From assembly GCA_040905145.1 (NCBI GenBank), contig JBBDSC010000234.1:3863-67862 (forward strand): a stretch of 64,000 nucleotides of DNA, given 5' to 3'. Origin of the DNA: DATGMS01 sp040905145 (GTDB taxonomy: Bacteria; Bacteroidota; Bacteroidia; Cytophagales; Cyclobacteriaceae). The translations under genes and the position numbers were made by a program. The notes beneath the pieces are model-generated. The model was not told the origin of the DNA. It saw nothing but the letters and a program-made list of their open reading frames with translations, and made no database searches. Position 1 is the stretch's first letter. Each line of letters begins with the position of its first letter. Shown here one piece after another: positions 16,242-23,704 of the stretch.

Positions 16242-17297
16242 ATGAAAAAACCAAGTATTTTTCTCTCAATGTTGCTTGCCTCAGGGATAACCCTGGCACA
16301 GAGCAACAACACCTCTGATGTTTCCCAGTCAGGATCCAATCAGGATGCCACCGTGGAGCAATCAGGTGTTAACGAAAACACTTCTGAAATTACACAGACA
16401 AATGTGGGTAATGAAGCAACGGTAACACAAGTTTCATCTAGTCAATATGAAGATAACACCACATTTTCTTCTATTGCACAAACCGGAAGGAACAATCAGG
16501 CGACAGTGGACCAAAACCATGATGGAGACCTGGAAGCAAGAGCCGGATCACTGGAAGCCTATATTTCACAAAGCGGCAACAACAATGAAGGCATTCAGAG
16601 ACAGGGGCCAAACGGTCAGATGGGCACCAGCTTAGCCATTATCAACCAAAGTGGAAACAACAACTTTGCTTCTCAGGATCAGATAAGATATGGTAACGAG
16701 GCACAGGTTTACCAATCAGGAAACAACAATGAGGCCATCCAGGCACAGGACATCAACATGCAACCAAGTGATGTCGGTAGTATGAACAATGCTGCTATTT
16801 ATCAAAGCGGTAACAATAACAGTGCTCTTCAGATACAAGATGGATGGGCAAACGGTGCTGTCGCAATTCAGGGAGGCAGTAACAACACGTCGACTCAAGT
16901 ACAGAAAGCATGGGTAAGTACAGCAGAAGTTAATCAATCTGGAAACAATAATGACGCTTCTCAGGATCAGTCAGGTAGCTTGAACGATGCATCTATCAAT
17001 CAGTTTGGTAATTCAGGAACCGCAGAGCAAGTTCAAACTTCCGGTGCCGGTCGCACAGGAGCAAGCTATGACCCACTTAACCTTGCCTCTATTGATCAAT
17101 GGGGATCAGACAATGTGGCCTATCAGGAGCAAGATACTCCAGGCGGCGATATCGTCCTAAACCATGCCATTATATCTCAAAACGGATCTAATAACATGGC
17201 TACACAACTCCAAAACGGAGGCAGTAATTACAGTAACGTGATGCAACACGGCTCAGGCCATACCGCTAGTGTTACTCAATCATTCATTCAGCCATAA
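16242..17297 (+). CDS. csgA: Major curlin subunit, CsgA-like
   Basis: 351 residues, over twice the length of E. coli CsgA. A signal peptide (MKKPSIFLSMLLASGITLAQ) is followed by about 13 repeats of the form I/V-x-Q-x-G-x-N-N-x-A-x-x-x-Q, for example ISQSGNNNEGIQRQ, VYQSGNNNEAIQAQ and INQSGNNNFASQDQ. Spacers between repeats vary, some longer than ten residues (for example the segment after the TQ of repeat 3 and around GRTGASYDPLNLAS). The ladder of Gln and Asn is the amyloid core of curli. Exported through the CsgG pore and polymerised at the cell surface. A strong terminator directly follows, which would give a separate abundant transcript. Confidence 0.92.
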   Translation: MKKPSIFLSMLLASGITLAQSNNTSDVSQSGSNQDATVEQSGVNENTSEITQTNVGNEATVTQVSSSQYEDNTTFSSIAQTGRNNQATVDQNHDGDLEARAGSLEAYISQSGNNNEGIQRQGPNGQMGTSLAIINQSGNNNFASQDQIRYGNEAQVYQSGNNNEAIQAQDINMQPSDVGSMNNAAIYQSGNNNSALQIQDGWANGAVAIQGGSNNTSTQVQKAWVSTAEVNQSGNNNDASQDQSGSLNDASINQFGNSGTAEQVQTSGAGRTGASYDPLNLASIDQWGSDNVAYQEQDTPGGDIVLNHAIISQNGSNNMATQLQNGGSNYSNVMQHGSGHTASVTQSFIQP

Positions 17298-17319
17298 CTT
17301 ATTGGTTTAATGAAATTTT

Positions 17320-17370
17320 AAAAAGTAGGGTTCCTAATGGGTTTGCGAAAGGAACCCTACTTTTTATTTT
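17320..17370 (+). terminator. Strong intrinsic terminator after csgA
   Basis: A 15-bp perfect stem (AAAAAGTAGGGTTCC at 17320-17334 with GGAACCCTACTTTTT at 17351-17365) and a following T-rich run. It lies 20 bp after the csgA stop and separates it from the next curlin-like gene, allowing high csgA expression relative to the downstream secretion genes. Confidence 0.9.
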
Positions 17371-17420
17371 CCTAACAAGAAGTACTCACCATATTAAAAT
17401 AATTCACTAAATTTATTGAA

Positions 17421-18092
17421 ATGATCTTGCGGCTTGCTATACTGCCAATATTTTTTTTATCCTTCATCTTATCTGCTCCCGGACAAGAAGGAGAGGATGT
17501 GGAGGCAGCTGTGTTTATCAATGCGCAAGCTATAAAAATGCATGCTCAGCAAGAAAGCATGAACAGTGCAATCATTCAGCAGGTTGGAGAAAACCAACAG
17601 GCAATAACCATACAGGAACAAACCGGCTATCAGCCCAACTTTTTTATATTAAGTCAAAAAGGTTATGGAAACAGCGGTTTTATTGAGCAAGCTGGTACAG
17701 GCTTAAACTCCAGAGTAATTCAGCGGGGAAACAGGAATGAAACCAACCTCTGGTCAATAGGACAAAACATCAATACCTTCTCTAGCCAGGTTGGGGATGG
17801 AAATGTCATTAACAGCTATATAAAAGATGAAGGGATCACCCCAAGATCAGCTTCACTCATTCAGGAAGGAAATCAAAACCGAATAGATTTGTCCCTTATG
17901 GGCAATGGTATTGAATCTCATACCATGGATCAGCATGTAAGAATTACCCAGCAAGGAAATCAACATGAAATAAGTGCCTTGATGGAACCATTCAGTGCCC
18001 CCTTCGAAATTACCCAAACTCCCGGAGCAAATGGAGAAGGCATGAAAGTAAATGTATCTACTTCTCAATTCAATTTCCCCATGCGGAAATAG
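17421..18092 (+). CDS. Curlin-repeat protein, probable CsgB-like nucleator
   Basis: 223 residues with a signal peptide (MILRLAILPIFFLSFILSAP, cut near GQEGED). It has irregular curlin units: IIQQVGENQQAITIQ, LSQKGYGNSGFIEQAG, RVIQRGNRNETNLW, LIQEGNQNRIDLS and ITQQGNQHEISAL. The degenerate, fewer repeats and location downstream of csgA fit a minor subunit that anchors or nucleates fibres. The C-terminal tail (EGMKVNVSTSQFNF) is non-repetitive. Assignment as CsgB is by analogy because the curlin family does not separate A and B well in Bacteroidota. Confidence 0.75.
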   Translation: MILRLAILPIFFLSFILSAPGQEGEDVEAAVFINAQAIKMHAQQESMNSAIIQQVGENQQAITIQEQTGYQPNFFILSQKGYGNSGFIEQAGTGLNSRVIQRGNRNETNLWSIGQNINTFSSQVGDGNVINSYIKDEGITPRSASLIQEGNQNRIDLSLMGNGIESHTMDQHVRITQQGNQHEISALMEPFSAPFEITQTPGANGEGMKVNVSTSQFNFPMRK

Positions 18093-18223
18093 CCCTTTTA
18101 TCGGGAATCCAAAAGAACTTCAAAAATAAAATTTCCAGGTAATTTGAATATATCAAATAAATTGTAGTTATTAGCATCATAAATGCTTTTCATCCCATAA
18201 TTGTAGTTTAAGATGCTAAGGAA

Positions 18224-18745
18224 ATGAAGGTGATTTTTACAACTATATTTTTATTTTTTCTGTTTTTAGAGACAAAGGCCCAGTTTGATGTGGACCCTTC
18301 TTCTGCGAAAAAACAATATGACAGCGTTCCTGTTCAGGAGGCTCCTGATGCTTTAAAGCTACTCCTTCAAAAAATCACCGAAGAAGAAACCGAAAAATTG
18401 AAAAATGAGGTAGAGCTTGAAATAGACGGGTTATTAATCGATGAAACAAAAACAAAAAGCGGAAGGGACTTTTTTGATTACTTTTACCGACATTGGGAAG
18501 CTCCCCCTGAAGCCCGTAATTATTCCATTTTCATTAAAGAGAGCCCATTTCGGTTGAGCACCACCATGATTGAAGTTTTTATCAATGAAACCAGGGTAAT
18601 TCAATCTTTTCTCCAACCCAGAGCGGAATTTGTGGAAGCCCTTGCAGCAGAATCAATAGCGACAACAAAAATGTATTTGATACGATATGAAGAAATTGTC
18701 AAAGAGTTGGATGGTGATGAACGGTCCGGCTCGGGAATATTTTAA
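18224..18745 (+). CDS. csgE: Curli assembly protein CsgE
   Basis: 173 residues, longer than the enterobacterial protein by an N-terminal segment. Signal peptide to KAQ near residue 19. The diagnostic CsgE core is present: VELEIDGLLIDETKTKSGRDF, FYRHWEAPPEARNY, FIKESPFRLSTTMIEVFINE and LQPRAEFVEALA. CsgE is the periplasmic adaptor that forms a cap on the CsgG pore and delivers curlin. It lies 24 bp before csgF and is transcribed with csgF and csgG. Confidence 0.93.
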   Translation: MKVIFTTIFLFFLFLETKAQFDVDPSSAKKQYDSVPVQEAPDALKLLLQKITEEETEKLKNEVELEIDGLLIDETKTKSGRDFFDYFYRHWEAPPEARNYSIFIKESPFRLSTTMIEVFINETRVIQSFLQPRAEFVEALAAESIATTKMYLIRYEEIVKELDGDERSGSGIF

Positions 18746-18768
18746 TTTTAATTTTAATTATTTTTATT

Positions 18769-19197
18769 ATGAATAAGTTTTTATTGCTTTTATTATTTAC
18801 TTTTCCACTTTTCATGGACTTTTGTAACGGTCAGCAGTTGGTTTATAGTGCTAAGAATCCCGCATTTGGAGGAGAAACCTTTAATTATCAGTGGATGTTA
18901 AGTTCAGCCCAAGCCCAGGATACTACGATCGACCCTGCACAACAACATCAAAAGAGTCAGTTTGGTAATCCAAGAAATCCCCTGACCGATTTTTCGGAAA
19001 GTTTAAACCGGCAAATATTAAGCAGGTTATCCAGAGAATTGGTAGTCAGGCAATTTGGAGAGGAAGAATTAGCTGAGGGTACTTATGAATTAGGGGATTA
19101 CCAGATCGAAATTGGAAACGAAGGAGCCGGTATAAATATTAATATTGTGGATAAACAAACGGGTGCGACAACAGTGGTTGACGTTCCTTTTTTTTAG
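18769..19197 (+). CDS. csgF: Curli assembly protein CsgF
   Basis: 142 residues, normal length. After a signal peptide (ending CNG, near residue 21) the mature N-terminus is QLVYSAKNPAFGGETFNYQW followed by LSSAQAQD, the conserved constriction peptide of CsgF that inserts in the CsgG channel. The rest (DFSESLNRQILSRLSRELVV) is the helical and C-terminal domain that couples the nucleator to the outer surface. Translated between csgE and csgG. Confidence 0.95.
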   Translation: MNKFLLLLLFTFPLFMDFCNGQQLVYSAKNPAFGGETFNYQWMLSSAQAQDTTIDPAQQHQKSQFGNPRNPLTDFSESLNRQILSRLSRELVVRQFGEEELAEGTYELGDYQIEIGNEGAGININIVDKQTGATTVVDVPFF

Positions 19198-19220
19198 ATT
19201 TTTGAACTGATTTTTTGTTG

Positions 19221-20606
19221 ATGAAAGTACTTTTAAAAGGCCTTTTAATTAAGGATATCCTATTGTTTGCCGTTGTAATCTGTGTTACCAGTTGTTCCCC
19301 CGGTTTGTATCAACCATTTGGAGAAAGGGACGCGACTCTCGGGCCGGAAACAAAAATGAAAAAAGAGCTGCTGGACTTACCGGATCCCAAGGAACCGATT
19401 GTGGTGGCAGTTTATAAATTCAGAGACCAGACCGGCCAGTATAAAGAGTCTAATGTAGGGGCCAGTTGGTCAACTGCCGTCACACAGGGGGCAACCAATA
19501 TACTCATAAGGGCATTGGAAGAATCAGGTTGGTTTGTCCCCATTGAGCGGGAGAATATCAGTAACCTGCTTAACGAGCGAAAGATCATCCGGTCCAGCAG
19601 GGAGCAGTATGAAGGAAATAACAATGTGTTGCTTCCTCCCCTTCTCTTTGCCGGTGTATTGTTAGAGGGAGGGATTATCTCCTATGAATCGAATGTCTTT
19701 ACCGGAGGCGCCGGAATCAGATACTTTGGCACCAATGCTTCTTCACAATATAGAGAAGACCGGGTAACCATCTACCTTAGAGCGGTTTCGACGAGTAATG
19801 GTAAAGTTTTAAAGACGGTTTACACCACCAAATCCATCTTATCTCAAGAGGTTAGCACAGGAATATTTAAGTATGTAACGTTTAAACGGTTATTGGAAGC
19901 AGAAGCAGGATACACTTATAATGAACCGCGGGAATTGGCTATTACGGAAGCCGTAGAAAAAGCCGTGCATAGTTTGGTCGTTGAAGGTTTAATGAGCAAT
20001 CTTTGGGAGCTAAAGGAGGAAAATGAAAAATCCCAAAACTTGATTGATGAATATGTAAGTGAAAAGGCATCGAATTTAGATATGGATTATCTTGGGAGAG
20101 TTCATGAATTTGATCACAGGCCCGGGTTTTATTATTCTCCAGGGGTCTCTTTTCAAAATTATATCGGAGACTATTCTTCAAGTCTTCCCCGAGCTGGTTT
20201 CAATTCTTCCTTTGGATTTGGGCTGTCAAAATCCCTGTTTATAGAGACCGACATAGCGTATCAGGAAGTAAATGTACAGGATTTGATGAATTCCCGTGAG
20301 TTCTACGGAGATGTCGGCTTGCTATATCTGGTTAACCCTTCAGGTAAATTTTCCCCTTATTTTAGTGTGGGAGCCGGGTCTTATTACAATTTTGGAAAGG
20401 ATATCGGTATATCCAATCAGCCTTGGCTTCCCTATGTAACTTACGGAGCAGGCCTGGAATATTTGGTATCCAATAAAACTGCAATAACCGGAAAGGCCTA
20501 TTTAAATCAGCACCTTACTGATAATTACGATGGGGCTGTTGCAGGAAGTTTTAGCGATGTGATCGCTGGATTAAAATTAGGACTGAAGTTTTATATTGGA
20601 AATTAA
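19221..20606 (+). CDS. csgG: CsgG curli secretion pore with C-terminal beta-barrel extension
   Basis: From the ATG at 19221 (the two TTG codons before it are not needed) about 461 residues, against about 277 in E. coli. A lipobox (ICVTSC) is followed by the CsgG domain to about residue 285: VVAVYKFRDQTGQYKES, TNILIRALEESGWFVPIERE, LEGGIISYESNVFTGGAG and VTIYLRAVSTSNGKVLKTVY. The extra 160-170 residues (YYSPGVSFQNYIGDY through IAGLKLGLKFYIGN) alternate like an outer-membrane beta-barrel ending in an aromatic-rich last strand. The pore lipoprotein thus appears fused to its own barrel. Similar long CsgG proteins occur in Bacteroidota; what the barrel does is unknown. Confidence 0.92.
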   Translation: MKVLLKGLLIKDILLFAVVICVTSCSPGLYQPFGERDATLGPETKMKKELLDLPDPKEPIVVAVYKFRDQTGQYKESNVGASWSTAVTQGATNILIRALEESGWFVPIERENISNLLNERKIIRSSREQYEGNNNVLLPPLLFAGVLLEGGIISYESNVFTGGAGIRYFGTNASSQYREDRVTIYLRAVSTSNGKVLKTVYTTKSILSQEVSTGIFKYVTFKRLLEAEAGYTYNEPRELAITEAVEKAVHSLVVEGLMSNLWELKEENEKSQNLIDEYVSEKASNLDMDYLGRVHEFDHRPGFYYSPGVSFQNYIGDYSSSLPRAGFNSSFGFGLSKSLFIETDIAYQEVNVQDLMNSREFYGDVGLLYLVNPSGKFSPYFSVGAGSYYNFGKDIGISNQPWLPYVTYGAGLEYLVSNKTAITGKAYLNQHLTDNYDGAVAGSFSDVIAGLKLGLKFYIGN

Positions 20607-20614
20607 CTAAAATA

Positions 20615-21250
20615 ATGAAGTACTTTAACTATATAAGCCTGTTTTTCATAAGCATCCTTTTTTTTGGTTGTGAGCTTGAAAACATTGATGTAGACAGATT
20701 TGGAACAATCTCCGGAATAGTAGTTGACGGAGAAAGTTATGAACCTTTATCCGGTGTGCAGATATCCACCACACCCTCAAGTACAAGTGTCCTTACTGAT
20801 AAGGACGGAACCTTTCATGTTGATAAAGTCCAATATGGAGAGGTGGTAATAAATGCCAGAAAAAAAGATTTTTTATCAGGAAGTATTAGCATTGCTGTTT
20901 ATGACCAACAAAACACCGCACTTACCTTCTTTCTTTTGGAAGATGACAGAGATGTTGGAAATGTGGTAATTTATGATCCGGTCCCAGGAAATGGAGCAGC
21001 CGATCAGCCAAGCCCCCTCACCTTCGAATGGAAGGTTGATCAGGATAACAGGTCCAGGCAGTTAGAGTATACCGTGTACATGTTTGAGTCTAATTCTACG
21101 GTTCAATCCATTGTGGGGGAAAATCTAACTTCACCACAAGTCGTAGTCTCGGACTTGAAAGCCAATACTACCTATTTCTGGTATGTGGTAGCAAAATATG
21201 ATGGAAGAAATGTGGCAAATAGCCCAACTTGGACATTTTCAACGGACTGA
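20615..21250 (+). CDS. Lipoprotein with carboxypeptidase-regulatory-like and FnIII-like domains
   Basis: 211 residues, beginning 8 bp after csgG and therefore co-transcribed. Signal peptide with lipobox (ILFFGC, C at about 19). Residues about 28-105 are a CarboxypepD_reg-like fold (ISGIVVDGESYEPLSGVQIS, TDKDGTFHVDKVQYGEVVI), and about 118-211 resemble a fibronectin type III domain (PSPLTFEWKVDQ, LKANTTYFWYVVAKYDG) ending in TWTFSTD. A surface lipoprotein at the end of the curli operon could anchor or modify fibres. No experimental role known. The last residues overlap the coordinate of a minus-strand Fic remnant, but the end at TWTFSTD is a natural FnIII strand. Confidence 0.8.
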   Translation: MKYFNYISLFFISILFFGCELENIDVDRFGTISGIVVDGESYEPLSGVQISTTPSSTSVLTDKDGTFHVDKVQYGEVVINARKKDFLSGSISIAVYDQQNTALTFFLLEDDRDVGNVVIYDPVPGNGAADQPSPLTFEWKVDQDNRSRQLEYTVYMFESNSTVQSIVGENLTSPQVVVSDLKANTTYFWYVVAKYDGRNVANSPTWTFSTD

Positions 21251-21378
21251 CAATTTTCAATGGCGCTGACTTCTTCATCTGTTAGTTTAGAAAACTCCTT
21301 TTCCTTGGCCCTTTTGGACAGGGTACCGTTATTTTGCTCGAGAAAACGCATGAGCATAGCGACCAATTTATCCGGCAT
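21250..21378 (-). pseudogene. Fic-type protein, C-terminal remnant
   Basis: The minus strand reads MPDKLVAMLMRFLEQNNGTL then SKRAKEKEFSKLTDEEVSAIE. This L-x-x-x-L-V-R-F-x-x-QN-G-x-LSKRAREKEFxxLTDEE segment is, from memory, the C-terminal helix pair of one group of Fic proteins. The homology ends at about 21250, where the curli lipoprotein gene stops on the other strand. No catalytic part is found nearby. Identification rests on a single 40-residue block. Confidence 0.45.
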
Positions 21379-21556
21379 TTCAATTCATTGTGCTTGTAAA
21401 GGTTATCTTCCGGCAAATGAAAAACAGTTTAAAACATTGGTCACCTATCCTTGGAAATAGTACGCAGAATGCCTTTTACCTAGTTTCATTTTCGTTGGCC
21501 ATGCAATCGAAAAGGTACTTCAAAGTTTCTTCAGGAAATTATTCTTAATTTGGAGA

Positions 21557-22395
21557 ATGAAAATCCTTCTGGTAGAAGACAACAATGAATTGACAAAAAA
21601 TATTATAGACTTTTTGGGTCAGGAGGGGTTGATATGTGAATCCTGTGACAATTGCTTTGATGCAGAGGACAAACTACTTTCCTTCAGGTATGATTGCGTG
21701 GTTTTGGACATTATGCTTCCCGATGGAAACGGCTTGGAGATTCTACGGTTTATCAAAGATCAAAAACTGACCTGCAACATTTTGATCATTTCCGCCAAAA
21801 ATTCGCTGGAGGACAAAATCAAGGGACTGGAAATTGGGGCGGATGATTATTTGACCAAACCCTTTTACTTGCCAGAACTCCATGCACGCCTCAAAGCCAT
21901 TTATCGGAGAAACCAGCTGGATGGTAACCATGAAGTGGTTTTTAATGAAATCAAACTGGATACGCTCACCCTGGAAGCCATGGTCGGAGACAAGGTTCTG
22001 GATCTCACCAAAAAAGAATTTGACTTGCTTCTCTTTTTCCTCACCAATAAAAACCGCGTACTGGGAAGACAATCCATCGCCCAGCACATGTGGGGAGATT
22101 ATACAGATNNNNNNNNNNNNNNNNNNNNNNNNNNNNNNNNNNNNNNNNNNNNNNNNNNNNNNNNNNNNNNNNNNNNNNNNNNNNNNNNNNNNNNNNNNNN
22201 NNNNNNNNCCGCGTACTGGGAAGACAATCCATCGCCCAGCACATGTGGGGAGATTATACAGATGATCTGGCAAATTTTGACTTTGTCTATCAGCATATCA
22301 AAAACCTCCGGAAGAAAATTTGCCAGGCAGGAGGCAAAGATTATATCAACACCATGTATGGTATTGGTTATAAATTCAACACATCCGCATCATGA
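21557..22395 (+). CDS. OmpR-family response regulator, interrupted by a scaffold gap
   Basis: N-terminal receiver: KILLVEDN, phosphoacceptor D51 in VVLDIMLPDG, the S/T position in LIISAKNS and K101 in DDYLTKPF. The C-terminal winged helix (VLDLTKKEFDLLLFFLTN, RVLGRQSIAQHMWGD, FVYQHIKNLRKKI, INTMYGIGYKF) is complete once the 100-N gap and the duplicated 55-bp flank are removed: bases 21557-22108 plus 22264-22395 give one uninterrupted 227-codon frame, a typical OmpR length. The stop codon overlaps the kinase start (ATGA). With the adjacent outer-membrane receptor it probably responds to an envelope or metal signal. Confidence 0.9.
22109..22208. other. 100-N scaffold gap with duplicated 55-bp flanks
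   Basis: Exactly 100 N. The 55 bases before it (22054-22108) and after it (22209-22263) are identical, beginning CCGCGTACTGGG and ending GATTATACAGAT. Contig ends that overlap but were not merged by the assembler give this pattern. Removing the gap and one copy restores the response-regulator frame, so nothing real is missing. Confidence 0.95.
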
Positions 22396-23645
22396 AACTG
22401 ATCAATATATTTACCGTTTGGTACCTCGGCATTTCAGCAATAGTTCTCCTGCTTGGGGGAATCCTGATTTTCCAGAAACTGGAATCTGAAATTGATTTTG
22501 AGCAAGGGATGGAACTCGAAAGGCAGCTGGATAATTATGCGGAAAAACTAAAAAAGGGCAAATCTCCGGATCGCCTCCAAAAGGAGAGATTGGAAATTTC
22601 AGAGTTGCCGCTGCAGACTGCTTTACTGCCGTTTAGTGTGAGGGATACTTTGGCATGGCATGATCAGTTGGAGCAGATGGAAAGACAACTGAAGGGGAGT
22701 CGGTCCTATCTGATCAATGGAAAGCATTATTATCTTTCTACCTATAACATGGTCATTGAAAGCAGCGACATCACCGAAACGGTGGTGCAGACAATGGTTG
22801 CTATTTTTGCCCTGCTTTTGATTTTCATTGCCATCACCGGAAGGATTGTTTCTAAAAAAATCCTTTCCCCATTCCATCAAAGCCTGGAAAAAATAAAATC
22901 CTTCACATTCAAAGAGAATGAACCTCTTGTCTTTGCCCCATCTGAAACAGAAGAATTTGTCAAACTGAATAATTTTCTCCATAAGATGTCTATTCAGCTT
23001 TTGAAAGATTATAGGGTGATGAAGGAATTTTCAGAAAATCTTTCCCATGAAATCCAGACGCCCGTTTCAGTCGTGAGGGGGAAAATGGAATTGCTGATGG
23101 ACTCCCCCATCAATGACAAACAAGCCAGCCTCATTGAATCTGCCTATCAGGCCAATGAAAAAATTACCAGAATAGTGGGGTCTTTAGGGGTGTTGGCAAG
23201 ATTGGAAAATCAGGAGTTTGCTTTTACTGAAGAAATAGATTTTTCTGCCAAAGTGAGCCAATCAATTCGGGATTTTGAGGAGTTGGTAGCCATCAAAAGC
23301 CTTTCCATTGAAATGGATATCCAACCTGATATTTTCATCAACATTCATCCCAATATGGCAGAAATGCTTTTGCAAAACCTGTTGACCAACGCCATTAAAC
23401 ACAATGACAAAGATGGATCCATATTCATCAGGCTCGATACTGGAATGCTTGAAGTCACCAATACAGGCCCTAAACCCGATCAGGATGTCAATGATTTTTT
23501 TCAAAGGTTTAAAAAAGGCAATAATAACCATCATTCTATAGGATTAGGCCTGTCCATAGTTAAACAAATCTGCATCGTCAACGGCTTTGAGATCAATTAT
23601 TCCTATCAGGAACCCCATCATCGGGTCCGGATTTCTTTTGGATAA
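22392..23645 (+). CDS. Sensor histidine kinase
   Basis: 417 residues. Two membrane segments (about 7-28, YLGISAIVLLLGGILIF, and about 130-155, VAIFALLLIFIAITG) flank a 100-residue periplasmic sensor with no family I recognise. Then a HisKA dimerisation domain with H219 in LSHEIQTPVSVVRGKME, and a HATPase_c domain with the N box LLQNLLTNAIKHND, G1 (VTNTGP) and G2 (GLGLSIVKQI). It overlaps the response regulator by 4 bp (ATGA), so the two are translationally coupled. It ends 60 bp before the receptor gene. Confidence 0.93.
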   Translation: MKLINIFTVWYLGISAIVLLLGGILIFQKLESEIDFEQGMELERQLDNYAEKLKKGKSPDRLQKERLEISELPLQTALLPFSVRDTLAWHDQLEQMERQLKGSRSYLINGKHYYLSTYNMVIESSDITETVVQTMVAIFALLLIFIAITGRIVSKKILSPFHQSLEKIKSFTFKENEPLVFAPSETEEFVKLNNFLHKMSIQLLKDYRVMKEFSENLSHEIQTPVSVVRGKMELLMDSPINDKQASLIESAYQANEKITRIVGSLGVLARLENQEFAFTEEIDFSAKVSQSIRDFEELVAIKSLSIEMDIQPDIFINIHPNMAEMLLQNLLTNAIKHNDKDGSIFIRLDTGMLEVTNTGPKPDQDVNDFFQRFKKGNNNHHSIGLGLSIVKQICIVNGFEINYSYQEPHHRVRISFG

Positions 23646-23658
23646 TTATGACTTCAAA

Positions 23659-23686
23659 TTTGGTACAGATTGTAAATATAAATTTG
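23659..23686 (+). promoter_or_regulatory. Possible Bacteroidota-type promoter of the receptor gene
   Basis: A TTTG at 23659-23662 and a TAnnTTTG element (TAAATTTG) at 23679-23686 fit the -33/-7 promoter of Bacteroidota; the interval is one base shorter than the usual minimum. The start codon follows at 23705. Confidence 0.4.
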
Positions 23687-23704
23687 TATCAAAGCTAAAC
23701 CAAT

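Noticed and set aside
16242..17297. Regular repeats that might suggest a CRISPR or satellite
   Set aside because: The repeats are at protein level (curlin units), with varying nucleotide sequence and spacing and an intact reading frame.
22054..22263. 55-bp direct repeat flanking a gap
   Set aside because: Not treated as a biological repeat: identical ends around a 100-N spacer and restoration of the reading frame show a contig overlap.
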